A DNA stretch of 64,000 bases from Adiantum capillus-veneris (Eukaryota; Streptophyta; Polypodiopsida; Polypodiales; Pteridaceae): NCBI GenBank assembly GCA_014529385.2, contig CM043961.1, positions 16,536,478-16,600,477 of the forward strand, given 5' to 3'. Below are positions 38,249-51,471 of the stretch, in pieces; position 1 is the stretch's first letter; each line of letters starts with the position of its first letter. Made by a program: the position numbers and the translations under genes. A model generated the notes under the pieces. It was given only the letters and a program-made list of their open reading frames with translations. It ran no database searches and was not told the DNA's origin.

Positions 38249-38639
38249 AAATCATAGTCATCCTTGACTATGGGGTAGAGAAGATAAAGAAAATTCATTA
38301 GTCCTTTTCCTAGAGGGTAGAGGATCCCTATGTTACCCTAAGACATCATTCGAGAATAGATGACTAGTCCATTTGGCACTTGAGAGCTTAATCTTCCGCA
38401 AGCATGTCTGCACATTAGTCCTATCAATCTTCCATAGTAGAGTGACAAGATCTACTTGGTATTCGGGAGACGTCGTCTCCACAAACTTGATCTAAGCATG
38501 CATGCTACTTCATTTTTGTGCACAATAAAGAAAAAGGGAGTCTTATAAGACAAAAACATTGTTCATTTTTAACATTTGTACATTTGCTTACTCTAGGGAA
38601 GCATTGTAAGCATTGACAAGGTTTAGGTTATCCTTTAAT

Positions 38640-40029
38640 TGTATGCCTTGCATCCATCTAGCATCTTCAAAAGGATAATTCTTAAACTTAATAAGATATC
38701 ATCGGATAGTCTTACCACCTCTTAGTACCTTGTCTTCATGTCGGAGACTGGACTCGGGCTACAACACCTCTTCTTGGTTCTCGATCTCTGGTGGGTCTTC
38801 AATAGTTGGTTCTTGAGGTGTCTCTCCTTTGTAAGGCTTTATTAGGCTCACATGAAAAGCATTGTGTATGAGCCAATGACTGGGAAACTTGAGTTGATAA
38901 ACCATCTCATTGATTGGCCTAAGAATCTGGAAGGGACCATAGTACCTTTTTGCTAACTTAGCATAGTACTTTTGGTGTCCTGTAGGATTCTTGCCTGTCG
39001 TGTGCCTTAATCAAGCCTTGGAAAATTTTAATAAGACCCAATCATTTTATTTAAAGGCTTGGGCTCTTCTGTGCTTGTCAGCAACAACCTTTTGCCTTTG
39101 CTGTGAGATAGAGTTAGCATCCTTAATCTTTTGGAAAGATTCTTGTAGGTCTTGGCTATACTCATCTGCAGCGAAGATCTTCCCATGTACCTTAAGTAGC
39201 AAGGGACTTTTTGATCTTCCCTCAATTACCTCAAAAGGTGCTTTTCCCGTGGAAGTATGTATAGTGTCATTGTAGGCATACTCCACTAAGGGTATGTACT
39301 TCTCCCATTGGGATATTTGATCTACTTCCGTTACATAGGCTTTTAGTAGATCAAGAATTGTTAGGTTAGCTATTTCACTTTGGCCATCGTTTGCGGGTGA
39401 TAGGCCGAAGAGAAGTTTAGCCTTGTTCCTAATTTCTCAAAGAGACCCTTCCAAAAATTACTGGTCATTCTAGGATCTCTATCCGACACTATGGACATTG
39501 GCAAACCATGGTACTTGAAGTTCTGTGAAATGAAGAGGGTTGCCATTTGATAGGCTTTGATAGTCTTTTTGATAGGTATAAAATGAGCTTGTTTATTGAA
39601 CCTGTCTACTATCGTCCATATTCCCGTATTCCCATGGATAGACTTAGGCAATCCAAAGATAAAATCCATGGATATGCTCTTCCATGGTGAATTAGGGATT
39701 GGCAAGGGTTGAAGCAATCCAAGTTTCTTTCCTCTATCAAACTTTGTCTTTTGGCATACCACACATTTAGAAACATACTCTTGTATGTTTGCTTTCATGG
39801 TAGGACAATAGAAATATGTTTCAATCCCCTTTAGAGTAGACCAAATCCCTCTATGCCCTGCATAAGGAGGAGCATGAGATTCATACATTTCTTTCTCACG
39901 TTGTGAGTTAGTAACATATAGTCTATTGCCGTAGAGAATATAACCATCTTGTAAAGTAAATGGTTCCTCTTTCTTCCCTAATGCAAGGGCTGAAATCCTC
40001 TCTAAAATCGAGATCAATAGCATACTCAT
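38640..40029 (-). pseudogene. Integrase and chromodomain-like end
   Basis: The HHCC zinc-binding part ends at CVVCQK. The catalytic core has MDFIFGLP, IVDRFNKQ and VSDRDP, with open frame to about 39370, where the Glu-containing GQSE block is damaged. The C-terminal domain continues in shifted frames to about 38640, with a chromodomain-like LKNYPFE block. Integrase inserts the cDNA into the genome. Nearest relative in the window is the plus-strand fragment at 19786. Confidence 0.8.
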
Positions 40030-40046
40030 CTATCATAGAAGATAGA

Positions 40047-40560
40047 TCATTGTGAGTTGCTATGGAAACCGCATTTCACTCTTGGCTGTCTTGAGAGTGC
40101 ATCGGCTACTTGATTATGCTTGCCAGTAATGTGAGCAATATGAAAATGAAATTGCGAAAGAAAGTTTTCCCACCTCATTTGTTTGTCGGAGAGCTTCGTC
40201 TGCGTCGTGAAGTACTTAAGACTTTGGTGATCCATTCGCAGAATGAAAGGAATCCCCAACAAATAGTGCTTCCTTGAGTCTATGGCATGTAGAACTGCAA
40301 GGAGTTCCTTTTCATATATGCCTAGAGCTTGCTCAACAAGGTCAAGCCTTCAAATTTCATAGCCTATGGTGTGCCCTTCTTGAAGAAAAACGGCTCCAAG
40401 GCAATCACCACAAGCATCACATTGGACCTCAAATGGCTTTGAGAGATCCGGGAGTGTAAGCACAGGTTGGGAGATAAGGTTTTCTTTAAGGTTTTCGAAA
40501 TCATTGTTCTCCTTGGCAGACCATGTGTACCTAACGTTTTTCTTTGTTAGGTCATGTAAT
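40047..40560 (-). pseudogene. RNase H domain
   Basis: The C-terminal part is open at 40047-40262, with RMDHQSLKYF, QMRWENFLSQF and GKHNQVADALSR, all typical of the Ty3/gypsy RNase H. The N-terminal part with the first catalytic Asp is in other frames upstream. Confidence 0.8.
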
Positions 40561-41276
40561 GGTCCTGCTATTATAGTGAGAACTTTTCTATGAAGCGTCT
40601 ATAGTATGCACAGATACCTATAAAGCTTCTTAACTCATGAAGATTCCTTGGTTTAGGCCATCCTTTTATTACCTCTAACTTTGATGGATCCATTTGGATG
40701 CCATCTTGAGAGATAATGTGACCTAAATACTGAATCTCTTGTAAGAAAAATTCACTTTTCTTTCAGTTAACATAAAGTTTATGTTTATTCTCTCTTAGAA
40801 CTTGAAATATTACCTGGAGGTGTTGCTTGTGTTTGTATAATGAATTAGAGTAGATGATGATATCATCAAAGAACACTCTAGTAAAGGTTTAGTGAGGCCT
40901 AAATAGCTTCTCCATCAAGTGGTTGAATGTGGTTGGTGCATTGGTCAAGCCAAAAGGCATGACAATGTATTCGTAAAGACCAAATGTAGTGCAAAAATAC
41001 GGTCTTTACAATGTCTTGATCAACTATCCTTATTTGATGGTAGCCACTTTTTAGGTCAATCCTACTGAAGTAGGTGGACCCTTGTAGCTTATCAAATAGG
41101 TCTTCTACCCGTGGAACGGGAAACCTATTTTTGATAGTGATCCTATTTAGTGATCTATAGTCGACACACATACAATATGTGCCGTCTTTCTTTTGCACTA
41201 GTACCACAGGAGAACAAAATGGAGATGAGCTAGGCCTAACCATGCCCTTCTCAACTAACTCATGCACTTGCCGCAT
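40561..41276 (-). pseudogene. Reverse transcriptase domain
   Basis: Open from 41276 with SPVVLVQKKDGT, VDYRSLN, FPVPRVEDLFDKL and FSRIDLKSGYHQI (first catalytic Asp). A frameshift at about 41000 displaces the VMPFGL block. FFDDI (the catalytic YxDD counterpart) is at about 40855-40880. Reverse transcribes the element RNA; here inactive. Confidence 0.85.
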
Positions 41277-41989
41277 AATCTCCTCTTGTTGAGCTTGAGA
41301 AACTCTATAAGGAGGTTTGTTAGGTGGTGAACTTCCTGGAAGAAGTTCAATTGCATGGTCATCATTGCCTCATTTAGGAGGTAGCTCACAAGGGATGTCG
41401 TCAATAAAGACATCTTGAAACCCCTTGAGAAAATTGGATATCTCTAATTCCTTTTGATTGTGTATAATTTCTTTTGCGAAAACATTAGGTTAATTTTGAG
41501 AGTCTTTAACAAAAATCATGTACATGGAAATAGAGCTCTTTATTGACTTGTTGAAAGGTTGTGTATGTACAATGGGTATAGTGTTACCCATTTCCTTAGC
41601 ATCTATATAAATACCTTTTTCCCTGAACTTAAAGGAGATTCTCCTTTCAGGGAATTTAACATTGGCAGCCATGCGATCAAATCATGGTGCCCCTAGGATT
41701 ACATCCTCATGCTTTAGAGGAGGGATAAAGAAGTCCTCTTTGTCCACATAGCTTTGGACATGAAGCCTCAATTTCTCGATTAAGGGAGTGACTGAAGCTT
41801 CTTGCCCCTTGAAAGCACCGTCTGTGGGCGGGTAGGACATCTCCCATCTTGTAGGCTTGTATGCATAGCTTGGTGGCCAACTCTATAGATATAAAATTGT
41901 GAGTAGAACCAGGGTCAAAGAGAATAAAAGCATCATGTTCTCTTACCTTTCCCCAAGCATGGCATAGAGGAGATCCTTTGTGGTGAATT
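41277..41989 (-). pseudogene. Aspartic protease and pol linker
   Basis: FILFDPGSTHNFIS near 41893-41935 contains the DxGS active site. The frame runs on from gag and then breaks near 41707. Between 41490 and 41672 a short open stretch covers the linker to RT. Confidence 0.75.
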
Positions 41990-43495
41990 TCCTCCTCTTG
42001 GATTACGACCAAGGTAGCTCTAGGGGGTTCATGGCGGGTGTTCTTTTGGGGACAAGCGCGATGCGCATGCCCTTGCTCGCCGCACTTGAAACAACGGTTA
42101 TCCTTGCGATATTGCTCAAGGTCTTCATAAGAGAGTTTATTTTTACCTTTATAAACTCCCTTCTCTTTAGCTTTGTTGGATTTTTCCTTAGGAGACTTTT
42201 GGACATTGTCCTTCCCCTTAGGCTCATTGGAACCCTTGTTTTCCGTGGGCTTAGAATTTCTTTTAGCCCCCATTTGGAAATTGATTCGAGAAGCCACCAT
42301 AGTATGGTGTATAACCACCGATATGGTGCGTGGCCTTTGGGAGTTGACATACTTTGCCATTTCTTCAGTTAAGCCCGCACAAAATTGTTGCTTTTGCTCT
42401 CCAAAATCCAACTTTTTGAAGATAGTGGCTTTGAGTTGTAGGTCCCAAAACATGTCTACATATTTGTGGATGGATTCATAGGGAGAGAGCTTCAAGCTTC
42501 TCCATTCAGTGAGTACTTTGTCTTTGGCATTGGTGGCCAAAAACTGCTTCATATTGGAAGCTCTTAAAGCTTTCTATGTTTGTGGAGCTTCACTGTTGGC
42601 CCGTAGGCTAGACCCCCATTGTCTGGCAGACTTTTGAAAGTGCATAGCTACATGGCATAGCTTAGAGGAATCCATGAAGCCCTCATATCCAAACACCGCA
42701 TCAAATTGTTGGATAAAGGCCAAGACTTTGTCCGTAGCACCAAAAGTGCCATCGTAGGTAGGGAAAGAGATGCTCTTCCATCCCTCTTTGAACTTCTTGA
42801 GCTTGGATGACCTCTTCCACGCGGCATAGGATTTCCTATGGCCTCTTCTTTTTGATGGTTCAAAGGTTGCACCATCAGTTTCTTCAGGTGATGAAGAATT
42901 TGAGGAAGATGGAGAAGAGGGTGATCTCTTTCTTGCCTTTTTCTTGCCTTGATCTTCGTTGTCTTCACCATCACTTTCATAAGAGGAAGAGGATGAAGAA
43001 TATGGTGAAGAGGGTGTCCTCTTTCTCGCCTTTTTCTTCTCTTGCTTTTTGTCATCCCTCTTTGAAGTATGGTGTGGAGAAATATGCGATGGTCTTCTCC
43101 GTTTTGGAGGTGATGAAGAGCGTTTAGCCCACCGTCTTCGTGGAACCATCTCAAATTTTCTCCTTGATGACATATCTCCTTCGAGGCTCTTGAGTTCTCC
43201 TTTGAGAAGGAGATGTGTCATCAAGGAGAAAATTTTTGAGCTCTTCATAGGGATCCTCTTCTTCTTCTCAAATAGGAGAGAGACCTCTTTTGGAAGTCTC
43301 GCAAGGAGGCTTCCTAGGTGCTCTCTCGTCATGGTGGGGAGCTTGGAGAATCCCATGAGCATGAATCTTGCCCATGGATTGTTGAAGCCTAGAAACAAGA
43401 TAGTTCACAAGCATACGGGCATCATTAGTAGCTTGCTCATTAGCAAAATTAAAGTTATCAACATTAATTTCACTCTCTTTACTATTGTCAGCCAT
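41990..43495 (-). pseudogene. Gag with CCHC zinc knuckle
   Basis: It starts MADNSKES at 43495, shifts frame near 43290 and meets a stop near 42575. A Ser/Arg/Lys-rich middle is followed by a capsid domain (FDAVFGYEGF through KQQFCAGL) and a clear zinc knuckle CFKCGEQGHAHRAC near 42050-42095. Assembles the particle and binds RNA in intact relatives. Confidence 0.8.
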
Positions 43496-43899
43496 TCTAA
43501 CAACTTTTAGGTGTAAACTTTTTAGGTGTACTTTGGCACTTCAAGCCCTAGTTGCTACTCCTCTTTACCCCTTTAGAAAAAGCACTCAAGCTACTGTACC
43601 CGTGGCTCGAATACCATTAATTGCAAGGAATAGAAGAGAGGGTAGTTCAACACCAAAATAGCACCGGCTCCTGTCAAGCTTCTAATATCTCAAGAGTGGT
43701 TAAGCCATAGGCAAGCCCCGTATGACTCCACTATTAAGAGCATAGCTCTCGACGGTGATGCCCCGTTAACTGCACAAAGGTTGGCACACTGTAAGGCTGA
43801 AAAATCCCTATTCTACTTACTCACATGCAATTAATAGTTCCAACCATTTATAGCTAGCTTGATGAACTCCCTTCTTGAGCAAGAAAAGAGAATCCTTGT

Positions 43900-43911
43900 G
43901 CTCTGATACCA
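43900..43911 (-). other. Primer binding site, tRNA-Met type
   Basis: TGGTATCAGAGC on the minus strand, one base inside the 5' LTR. Complementary to initiator tRNA-Met. Confidence 0.85.
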
Positions 43912-43912
43912 C

Positions 43913-45479
43913 TGTAACATTTAATGGTCTAGTAACTTGTGTGTAGCGGAAAATAACATGAACATAGTGAGCATTTCATTAGAATAGCTTCCTAATGAGA
44001 ATAACAAGAGTGCTTGGGTGGAGAGAGAAACAAAAAATATAACACCTAGTTAGATAGCATGAACAATACTTCAAAAGAGAGAGAAATTAAGCAATCGACA
44101 ACAGTTGAGGATAGGATTTGCATGGAGCCAGTCCCCCCCTCCAAAAGGCTTTGTATTATGGTTTCTCCCATCAAGAGAGACATTTTACAATACAATTCTT
44201 TGTGTTCCTTCAATACTAGCTAGTGCAATGAAGATGTAAACTTCATGCACTAAGAAAAACACTTATCAAACACAACATCAATTCCCTCATGGTCTCAGAC
44301 CCAAGACCTCACACACCTTCGAAGATGGTGAGACCTAGCGGGGTATGAGAGTAGATTGAGAGGAAGGAGTATTCTTACGAGAAAGATGTACATCTCCTCA
44401 CATAATCATTCATATTAGCATAGCTTAGATTAGTAATCAGCATGGTAGAGGAGATTAGAATGCGTTGAAGCTTGGCTCTTGGTTGGATTTGCATCACAAA
44501 GCCAAGAGTTGTTGGTGTAGGCCTCCATTCTCACAAGCTTGGAGTAGGTGGTAAGATTTCCATTAAAGCTTGAGAAGGAGAGAGAGTCTTCTTTGCTTCA
44601 CACATGAGATTGTGTGAGTGTGTGTGTGATAATGCCTTGCAAAAATCAGCCCCCCCTCTCTCTTGGTTGACCTCCCTTGCTAATTGCTCATGCTACAACC
44701 CTATTGGACCTCCCCAAGCGTAGCAGCATAAGTGATAGCCTTCTGACATGTGTCCCCCTTTCCCCTTTTGTGAGAGCTTTAGGTAATTAATAAATGCAAC
44801 TAAAATCTCATTGGACCCCTTTTCCTCCTAGCCAATAGGAATCAGGCAAGCCATTGGGCTGCTGAATGCTCATTGGTCCCCTTGGGAGACTGTTCAATAG
44901 TCTTCTAGAGAGCTTAATTATTATTGGTTCTTTTTAAAGTGTTTTTAAATTAATTAAACTATATTTTCAAATTCTAATTGGTCCACCTCCATGGCCATCC
45001 AAAAGGATTTGAGTACACCTTGTGGGTATCTGGCCTAGGGAGCTGACATGTGTCCCTCTTTCCCCTTGTGTACAAATGAAGCTTGTGAGTGTGTGTGGGT
45101 GTTTCTCTCTCATCCCCTACTTCTTGGGCTTGTCCCCTCCTATGTAGGGCTTGACAAAGACTTTTTGGGACACACTCAAAGCATCCAATTCCCCTAATGT
45201 TTGACCTTTGGACACAACCTTTGAATTTTGGAACCTTAGGAGTTTGGAAGTCTTAATGGGCTGAACCTTAGGGTCTTTTAAGCCCATTGTTGCACATTGA
45301 TTTTTTGTAGATGGCCCCCCCTTTGGATCCCTATTTTCCCTCTTTTGGATCCCTACTATGGCCAGTCTGCTAGCTTAACCAATATTCTAGCTTTTTCTAC
45401 CATGGCACTTCCCCATATTGAATGATCAGTTTAACATGAGAAAATCATTTAGGAGAATTAGGTATTGATTATTATGACA
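43913..45479 (-). repeat. 5' LTR of the chromovirus
   Basis: 1567 bp with TG...CA ends, followed outside by AGATG. Confidence 0.9.
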
Positions 45480-48072
45480 AGATGCAAATAGTTTATCCCC
45501 AGAAAGATCAATTCCTAAGCTCTTTTCAGAAGTTATCCCACTACTACTACCCAGGCAAGTTGAGCTGGATGCTATTTGACTTGAACACAAGCTTTGGGAT
45601 TATGAAATATTGAACCATTGAGCAACATCTACAATTTCCTCTCTAGGCTTGCTTTGTAGCATACCCACAGACATTGTAGAGAAATGCAAAACCCTTGCCT
45701 TACATTCCAAACATCTTTTATCACAAGATATTCTCTTTGAGCTTAAGCATGTCAGATTATCCAATGTGGATGGTAAAAAATGTCCAAGTTCCTCAATCAT
45801 TGCTTGCACCATGGAACTCTCTCTTATGGACAGGGCAAAGGATCAAAAAGGGTTTCTGAGAAACTGTTGGAAATCTTATAGACCTTTCCTTAAATGACAA
45901 TGCAAAAGGGTTGATGCAAATTCCAACTATTCCTCTTCTATCATTTGGCTTGACCGATTTGTGGTATGTATTCCAAAATTTACCAAGGTTATTTCAATTT
46001 TCATCAGGGCCAGCACAGGTGTACGCCTTTAAAGCTTGGGTAGCCTCATTTCCAACAGAATTAAGGCATGCTATGATTATTTATTATCAGTTTCATGAGC
46101 ACATGATAGAAGCAGCTAAAGATCTAGTCCTATACACAACAGGGACTCCATTTCTTCAAACGCTACACAACACACCAGTATCCCAACACAATTGAAACCT
46201 TACTCAAACCTCCAAAAGGTAAGAAAAAATTAAAGAAGATCACATACACACCAAGCAGCATGGCATCAACAAGCAAGAAACCAAGGCAGTTCGGAGGATC
46301 TGAGGACTATGGAGATACTCCCAAGGCACTTGAATACTCAAATTTTGAAGACCAGGTACGCTCACCTTGGACTTTATCAACCCTAAAGTATTTTTTCAAA
46401 CAATGATAAATGCTTTTTGCATCAACAAGGATTTATCTAAAATGAGGATTTGTTTTGGTTGGAAATATACAAAAAGCATGAACCATACTCTTTACAAACC
46501 AACTTCACTATTTGCCAAGGAGTTTGATGAAACACAACCATGTGGATGTTTAACTCATAAACGATTCTCTAAGTTTTTAGTTGACTTTGAACCCTTTGGT
46601 AAACATGTAATCACCACAGACCCTAACATAGCTAGACATAAAAGTTTCCAAGAATTTATTAGGACATGATTAAACCACATTCGGTTAGTACCTGTAAACC
46701 CTACTTCAATAGTAAGAGAACTTGGCAAAGTATGGAAGACTTTATGTCCCCTTTTGGGATGTGAGGATAGTAAAGCACATCACAATTATATCCATAGATT
46801 AGTTAATGAGTCCTTTTCCCAAAAATTTCCTTATCACAAGCAAAACCAAACTCCATGGTACAAAAACAAGACTTAATGGATGAAATTCAATATATTTTAC
46901 AATATTTATTTATTGTGAACTAGATAAATTCGCAAAAACTCCGGTGTTCATATGTAAAAAAACTCATTCAACTAGCAGCAAGAAGAAGATTAGAAACCCC
47001 TGAATTCTGTCTTCTCTCCTCCAATGAAGAAGAAATTTGTCAAGCCATAGGGTCTTATACCAAGAAATTGGGTTAGAAACACCATTGGAGTACTCTCTCC
47101 CGTACCTTATGGGAAATTTTAAAATTCACAAAATGGATTTTAGATGGATCACTAATGCACATAATTATGTATTTACTCGTGCTACAACTATAATCACTAA
47201 ATTACTTAAAGGAGTAATACAAGGATTTATAGAGTACACCGATATCATACATAAAAAGCTACACACTTTGTCTGGTACAGAAACCAATGGGTATTGGATG
47301 ATCAATAATCAATATGATATTTTGATTAATTTACCAAAACATACCACAAACATTCATTCATTTGATGTAGCATCTTGTTATGAAGCTATCCCTCATAAAG
47401 GCACACACGGATTACTTAATGTACTTGAATACTGGACATTTGAATCCTTACACAATATTAACAAATTTGTTCTTGACAATTGATTTGCAAAACTAGTGAA
47501 ACATATTTATCGCCAAGAAAAAGGTATACTAATGGGTTATAACTGCTCTCCACTATGGTGTAATTTATATTTGGCATGGTTTGAAATTGAATATATAAAA
47601 AATTATCTTGTCTTACACGATATGATATAATGAAAGCCTTCTTACATTCATGGAGATATATGGATGATTTGCTATTTGTCAATTATTCCTTCATTTCACA
47701 ATGTTTAGACCACAAAAAACCCTTGTCCCATGAGGACCCCTTTACAATCTACCCTTTGGACATTATTGGGATCAAAGCCACACACAAAGAGAACCAAGTC
47801 ACATATTTAAATACATATATCATGCAGCCAATAATCGACCAAAAAAGATGGCATATAATGTATGCATATCAAAAGTCCTTCCCATATTGTACAATGCATC
47901 CCAAGAGTCATATGCTATAACAGACTTAAATAAACTTGTTTCTATGTTTATAGAGAATGGTTTCAACAAAGATAAGATTGTTAAATTTATTACCAATTTC
48001 ATTGATGAAAACAATTTTCCTAGCATTAGATTTACCACCAATACTTTGAAACATAGAATTGGTAGAGGATAG
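45480..48072 (+). pseudogene. PLE protein, copy C, central and reverse transcriptase part
   Basis: It starts with the second AGATG and continues the copy A alignment. The CxC site is damaged (stop then QC near 45896). RT landmarks are NFKIHK and FRWITNAH (fingers) near 47110-47155, SFDVASCYEAIPH (motif A, catalytic Asp) near 47360-47400, GILMGYNCSP (motif B) near 47525 and RYMDDLL (motif C, two Asp) near 47655. A C-terminal region with YNVCISKVLP near 47855 ends RIGRG-stop. The overall layout matches the RT of Penelope-like elements. Several stops and frameshifts (near 45580, 46190, 46670, 47480, 47600, 47820) make it non-functional. Confidence 0.65.
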
Positions 48073-48117
48073 GTCCACTTGGTGGCCTATCCTCCACCAA
48101 GGTACCTTTTCTCAGGG

Positions 48118-48864
48118 AGGAAATGTTGCCAAAATTTTTGCAAATTAGAATGTAAATACATAGCAACACAAGATAGTAACACTTTAGTGGTTTTTTTCAA
48201 ATCAGCACTTAGGTATATGTAACATAGTAGTAAACATGTTAAATCATAAAAAGATATATATATGTTTATAAAGAGGGGCAAAAGAGGAAGCTCTAAACAA
48301 AAGATACTAACTGAAGTACATTTGTCTAAATACTGTTAATAAACAGGGATACAGACAAACGGCTAGGATGAGCATCAGTCGTGATGCACTTAAGCTCCAA
48401 CGAATTCGGGACAAGTTTATGGCTGCACATAGTAGAAAAAATCCAGTAGCAATTAGGGACCCTATCTCCGAACCATGTAAACCCATAAAGTCTTTCAAAG
48501 ACCGTAATCGACCATACCTACATAGAGGAGCTCAAGAAAACATAATATATGTTTAGGAGTATGGTTGGGGTATGGGATGTGACATCAATAACAAGAAGTG
48601 TGGATTGCTTGATATACCTGTCACCCATTTAGTACAAATTGATTCTAATTAATTGTACTTATGGTTGGTTGGCAGGTAAAGATCCCTGCTATCATCTGGT
48701 AGGAGTTCTGGATTAAGCTCCTACTTTGTCATGTATCAGAGTATCTTGTAATGAATTTTATATATCAAGAAAGTCTTCTTTGTTTTGTTCTTTACAGAAT
48801 ATGCTGTTGCAGACAATATTTAAGTCTCTCAGTATATGATTTTGAATGATTGGGATTTTAAATT
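48118..48864 (+). repeat. PLE leader D (downstream pseudo-LTR, 5'-truncated)
   Basis: It matches leader C from about 35300 onward and stops at the ACACAC point, entering the 143-bp (AC)n tract. It carries the only fully open copy of the short leader ORF. Confidence 0.65.
48368..48556 (+). CDS. Conserved short leader ORF, copy D, intact (62 aa)
   Basis: A basic 62-residue frame, MSISRD to IIYV, with KLQRIRDKF and DPISEPCKPIK segments. All four leaders keep the start, the length to within three codons and the stop, and this copy is uninterrupted. It may be a small upstream protein of the PLE, or an exon spliced to the main ORF. It resembles nothing I can name. Confidence 0.45.
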   Translation: MSISRDALKLQRIRDKFMAAHSRKNPVAIRDPISEPCKPIKSFKDRNRPYLHRGAQENIIYV

Positions 48865-49009
<145 letters not shown>

Positions 49010-49144
49010 GGGTTAGTTACCTACAACACTTTCACTTCTTGTCTTTGCAACAATACAAGATGCTAGCCTTGGAGCTTTGCACGTATAGGTTCTTGATCCT
49101 CATCAACTTCACAAAAGGCTAAGAATGAAGATTTGGCTCCAGAC

Positions 49145-49520
49145 TTCATGGCATGAACTTATCATGCTGTTAATGTTTGTTGGAGGCGCAGGGTAGTACT
49201 AACGCTTATAATTCTCTCCACGACGATGAGATTTCTCATGCCATCATGTGAGACTGGGGCCATTGAATGTGGGGGTCCATCAAGTTCACATGAAGGGGCT
49301 CTACTCGCAGGCATGTACATGGTACTAGTGGGGATAGGGGGGATCAAGCCATGCGTATGGACATTCGGGGCAGACCAGTTTGAGGATGAGCGAGTGTGGC
49401 AAAGAAGATGATGTCGTCATTCTTCAACTGGTTCTTTTTTGCGGTGAACATATGGATGCTTTTTGCATTTACGGTAGTGGTGTATGTGCAGGACAATGTG
49501 GGGTGGTGGACGGGTTGGTT
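49145..49520 (+). pseudogene. NPF transporter copy 1, downstream exon (helices 3-5)
   Basis: Frames here give ELIMLLMFVGGAG then VVLTLIILSTTM (helix 3), GIGGIKPCVWTFGADQFEDE (the highly conserved NPF block before helix 5) and SSFFNWFFFAVN then VQDNVGWW (helix 5). At least two frameshifts occur: near 49192, and near 49390, where an extra GT in CGAGTGTGGC fits the break. The reading therefore fails although the blocks are well kept. It is the natural continuation of the exons at 23456-23878. Confidence 0.75.
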
Positions 49521-49524
49521 GAAA

Positions 49525-50000
49525 ACACTATATGCTTGGCACATTGCATTCTTTGGAATCTTCTTCAACCTAGTCCTCTTCTTCAAATACGTGCTTCAGG
49601 AAGGGAGTGGCATTGTGGCAAGGGAAGCAAACAATTGGATGTGGGCTCTATAGTTCTTGGCCTCCTTGATCGGAGATTTTATAGCAGAATCCTCTCTTGG
49701 GCATTTGTGAGCGTGTGCTTTGTGCCAAACCATTGCACTAGCGGTGGGTGTTTTGGGTATACCATGATTATGCATTCCCATTTCAGCACCACATGAGGAG
49801 ATCTGATTCTTGCATCTAGATTTTGAAAGGGCATGGTTTTGATGATGGTAGCAACAAAGATGATACGTCTAGCACTAGAAATGACAACAACTTTAGTGCG
49901 GGCTTTCTTTTACTTATCCATTATCTTCTATCCATCGGCTATGGCTCATTTGTGCTAGCGCTACGTTTGCTAGGGGTAGATCAATTTGATGCCGATGAAC

Positions 50001-50001
<1 letters not shown>
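49525..50001 (+). pseudogene. NPF transporter copy 2, fused fragments
   Basis: Immediately after the copy 1 helix-5 block, the frame returns to the N-terminal NPF blocks: AFFGIFFNLVLFF (helix 1), NNWMWAL, a stop, then SLIGDFIAESSLG (helix 2). At about 49880-50001 a further piece, YLLSIGYGSFVLALRLLGVDQFD, matches the helix-4 ADQFD region again. Seeing the same protein region twice shows two paralogous copies joined by deletion. The second piece ends in a (CT)n tract. Confidence 0.65.
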
Positions 50002-50065
<64 letters not shown>

Positions 50066-50080
50066 CCCCCCCCCCCCCCC
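50002..50080. repeat. (CT)n followed by (C)n
   Basis: About 62 bp of CT and then 18 consecutive C. Such a homopolymer is prone to length error. Confidence 0.9.
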
Positions 50081-50242
50081 AGCTCTATCTCTTGCGATCA
50101 CTATGAGAGGGATCTAGCGTCCAACTGAAGAAAGAGAGAGAGATAGAAAGTTGCTATTATAGTGCATCAATAAAATCCAAGTTAGATTTTACTTTTTTCT
50201 ATATTTTTTACTTGGTTTGGAAGGTATGCTTTTAGAACAATT

Positions 50243-50308
<66 letters not shown>

Positions 50309-50339
50309 AGAGGGGAAAAGAGGAAGAGAGATAGAGAGA

Positions 50340-51467
50340 AAAAGCTTTTCAGCCCATTCACTTATCTTCATCTCCATGATACATGCAAATAACTTTGCCA
50401 TCAAAGAACCAACCATTATAGTGCGATAGTTGCTCACATTGTTTACATCTCTTCCTTTGTGCAAAGGTTTGATCCATTTGGCACTCCAATCATGAGGCAT
50501 GCTATGCTGAAGTGCAAGGTTAAACATATCGCATATCCAATATCCTGTTTTCTTACTTGTCCATTTAATCATTTCAGCCTTGACACCTTGAAGGTCCTTT
50601 ACCTTGCGAGTAGCAAGTTTCTCAAGCGCGCGGCATACATCTTCAATGGTAAAGAAGGGAGGCATAACGGAAGGGAGCTACAACACTCCATTTTATCAAC
50701 ATTGGGTTGCTCATAGAGGTTCTTGCAATGCGTACACATATCCTCAAGAGTCAAGTCACCAAAGCTCTCAACACGCTTGCCTTTTAGATTTTTCCAAAAC
50801 TTACCACATGCATGTGCTTTCTCTTGCACTAAAAGAAGTTGTTTTTTGACTCGCCACCTCCTCCTCTTTTTTTGCACAAGTGCTTTGCATGTGTGTGAAT
50901 GTTCCAAGTAAACCTCTTTGTCTTTGCTTGCATCCAAACTTAGCAAGTGTTTTTGGGCTTGACTATATTCCATGTCAAACCATTCCTTCTTGGTGCTACC
51001 CTTCTTAGACCTTTTACAAGACATGTGTTTCACCAAAAAGCATTCCTTCGCTCAAGAGAAAATTACTTCTTTGAAAAATTTCCACTTGCATTATAATGTT
51101 GGGCTCTCTTGATGCTCTATCATGCTTAACATTTGGTCCACCATATCAGCATATATAAGTGCTCGTTTGAAGTTGAATAGGTATGAATGATTTACATCAT
51201 GATTGGAGGCCAATACATAACATCCTATGATCAGATTTTGGATTCCATTCACCAAGTTTAAAGCTTTGTATGCATTCTTGAGTGGCTTCTAAAAACAACC
51301 TTTAGTCAATCACGCTATCACCATTGTGCTTTCTACATATAAAGTCATTGGTGCCTTGCCATAAAGATACACCATTTGCAATGAGCATTTCAGTATTATT
51401 GCACATATATAGAAGTGATTTTCCATAGTGATCCAGTTATTTTGAATCATTAGAACTTTGATTATAC
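50340..51467 (-). pseudogene. LINE ORF2: endonuclease C-terminus, linker, start of reverse transcriptase
   Basis: From the right: ANGVSLWQGTNDFIC and a following GDSVID block near 51300-51400 are the end of the AP endonuclease. A basic linker with WFDMEYSQAQ follows near 50985. RT then begins with IEDVCRALEKLATRKVKDLQG near 50645-50590, WIKPLHKGRDVNNVSNYRTI near 50480-50430 and SEWAE near 50350. Frame changes occur near 51040 and 50620. The YxDD core is missing. Confidence 0.75.
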
Positions 51468-51471
51468 ATGT

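Larger units (their letters stand above)
36642..45479 (-). mobile_element. Chromovirus-type Ty3/gypsy retrotransposon with both LTRs
   Basis: LTRs of 1.59 and 1.57 kb (36642-38234 and 43913-45479) start TGTAACATTT and end TTATGACA on the plus strand. AGATG is duplicated outside (36637-36641 and 45480-45484), and the element splits a PLE frame exactly there. Read on the minus strand, the order is 5' LTR, tRNA-Met primer site, gag, protease, RT, RNase H, integrase, chromodomain, purine tract, 3' LTR. Stops and frameshifts are spread through the genes and the LTRs have many differences, so it is older than the Athila/Tat-like element. Confidence 0.9.

Noticed and set aside
43896-43912. tRNA gene at the tRNA-like sequences next to LTRs
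   Set aside because: Only the 12-18 nt complementary to a tRNA 3' end is present; there is no cloverleaf, so these are primer binding sites.
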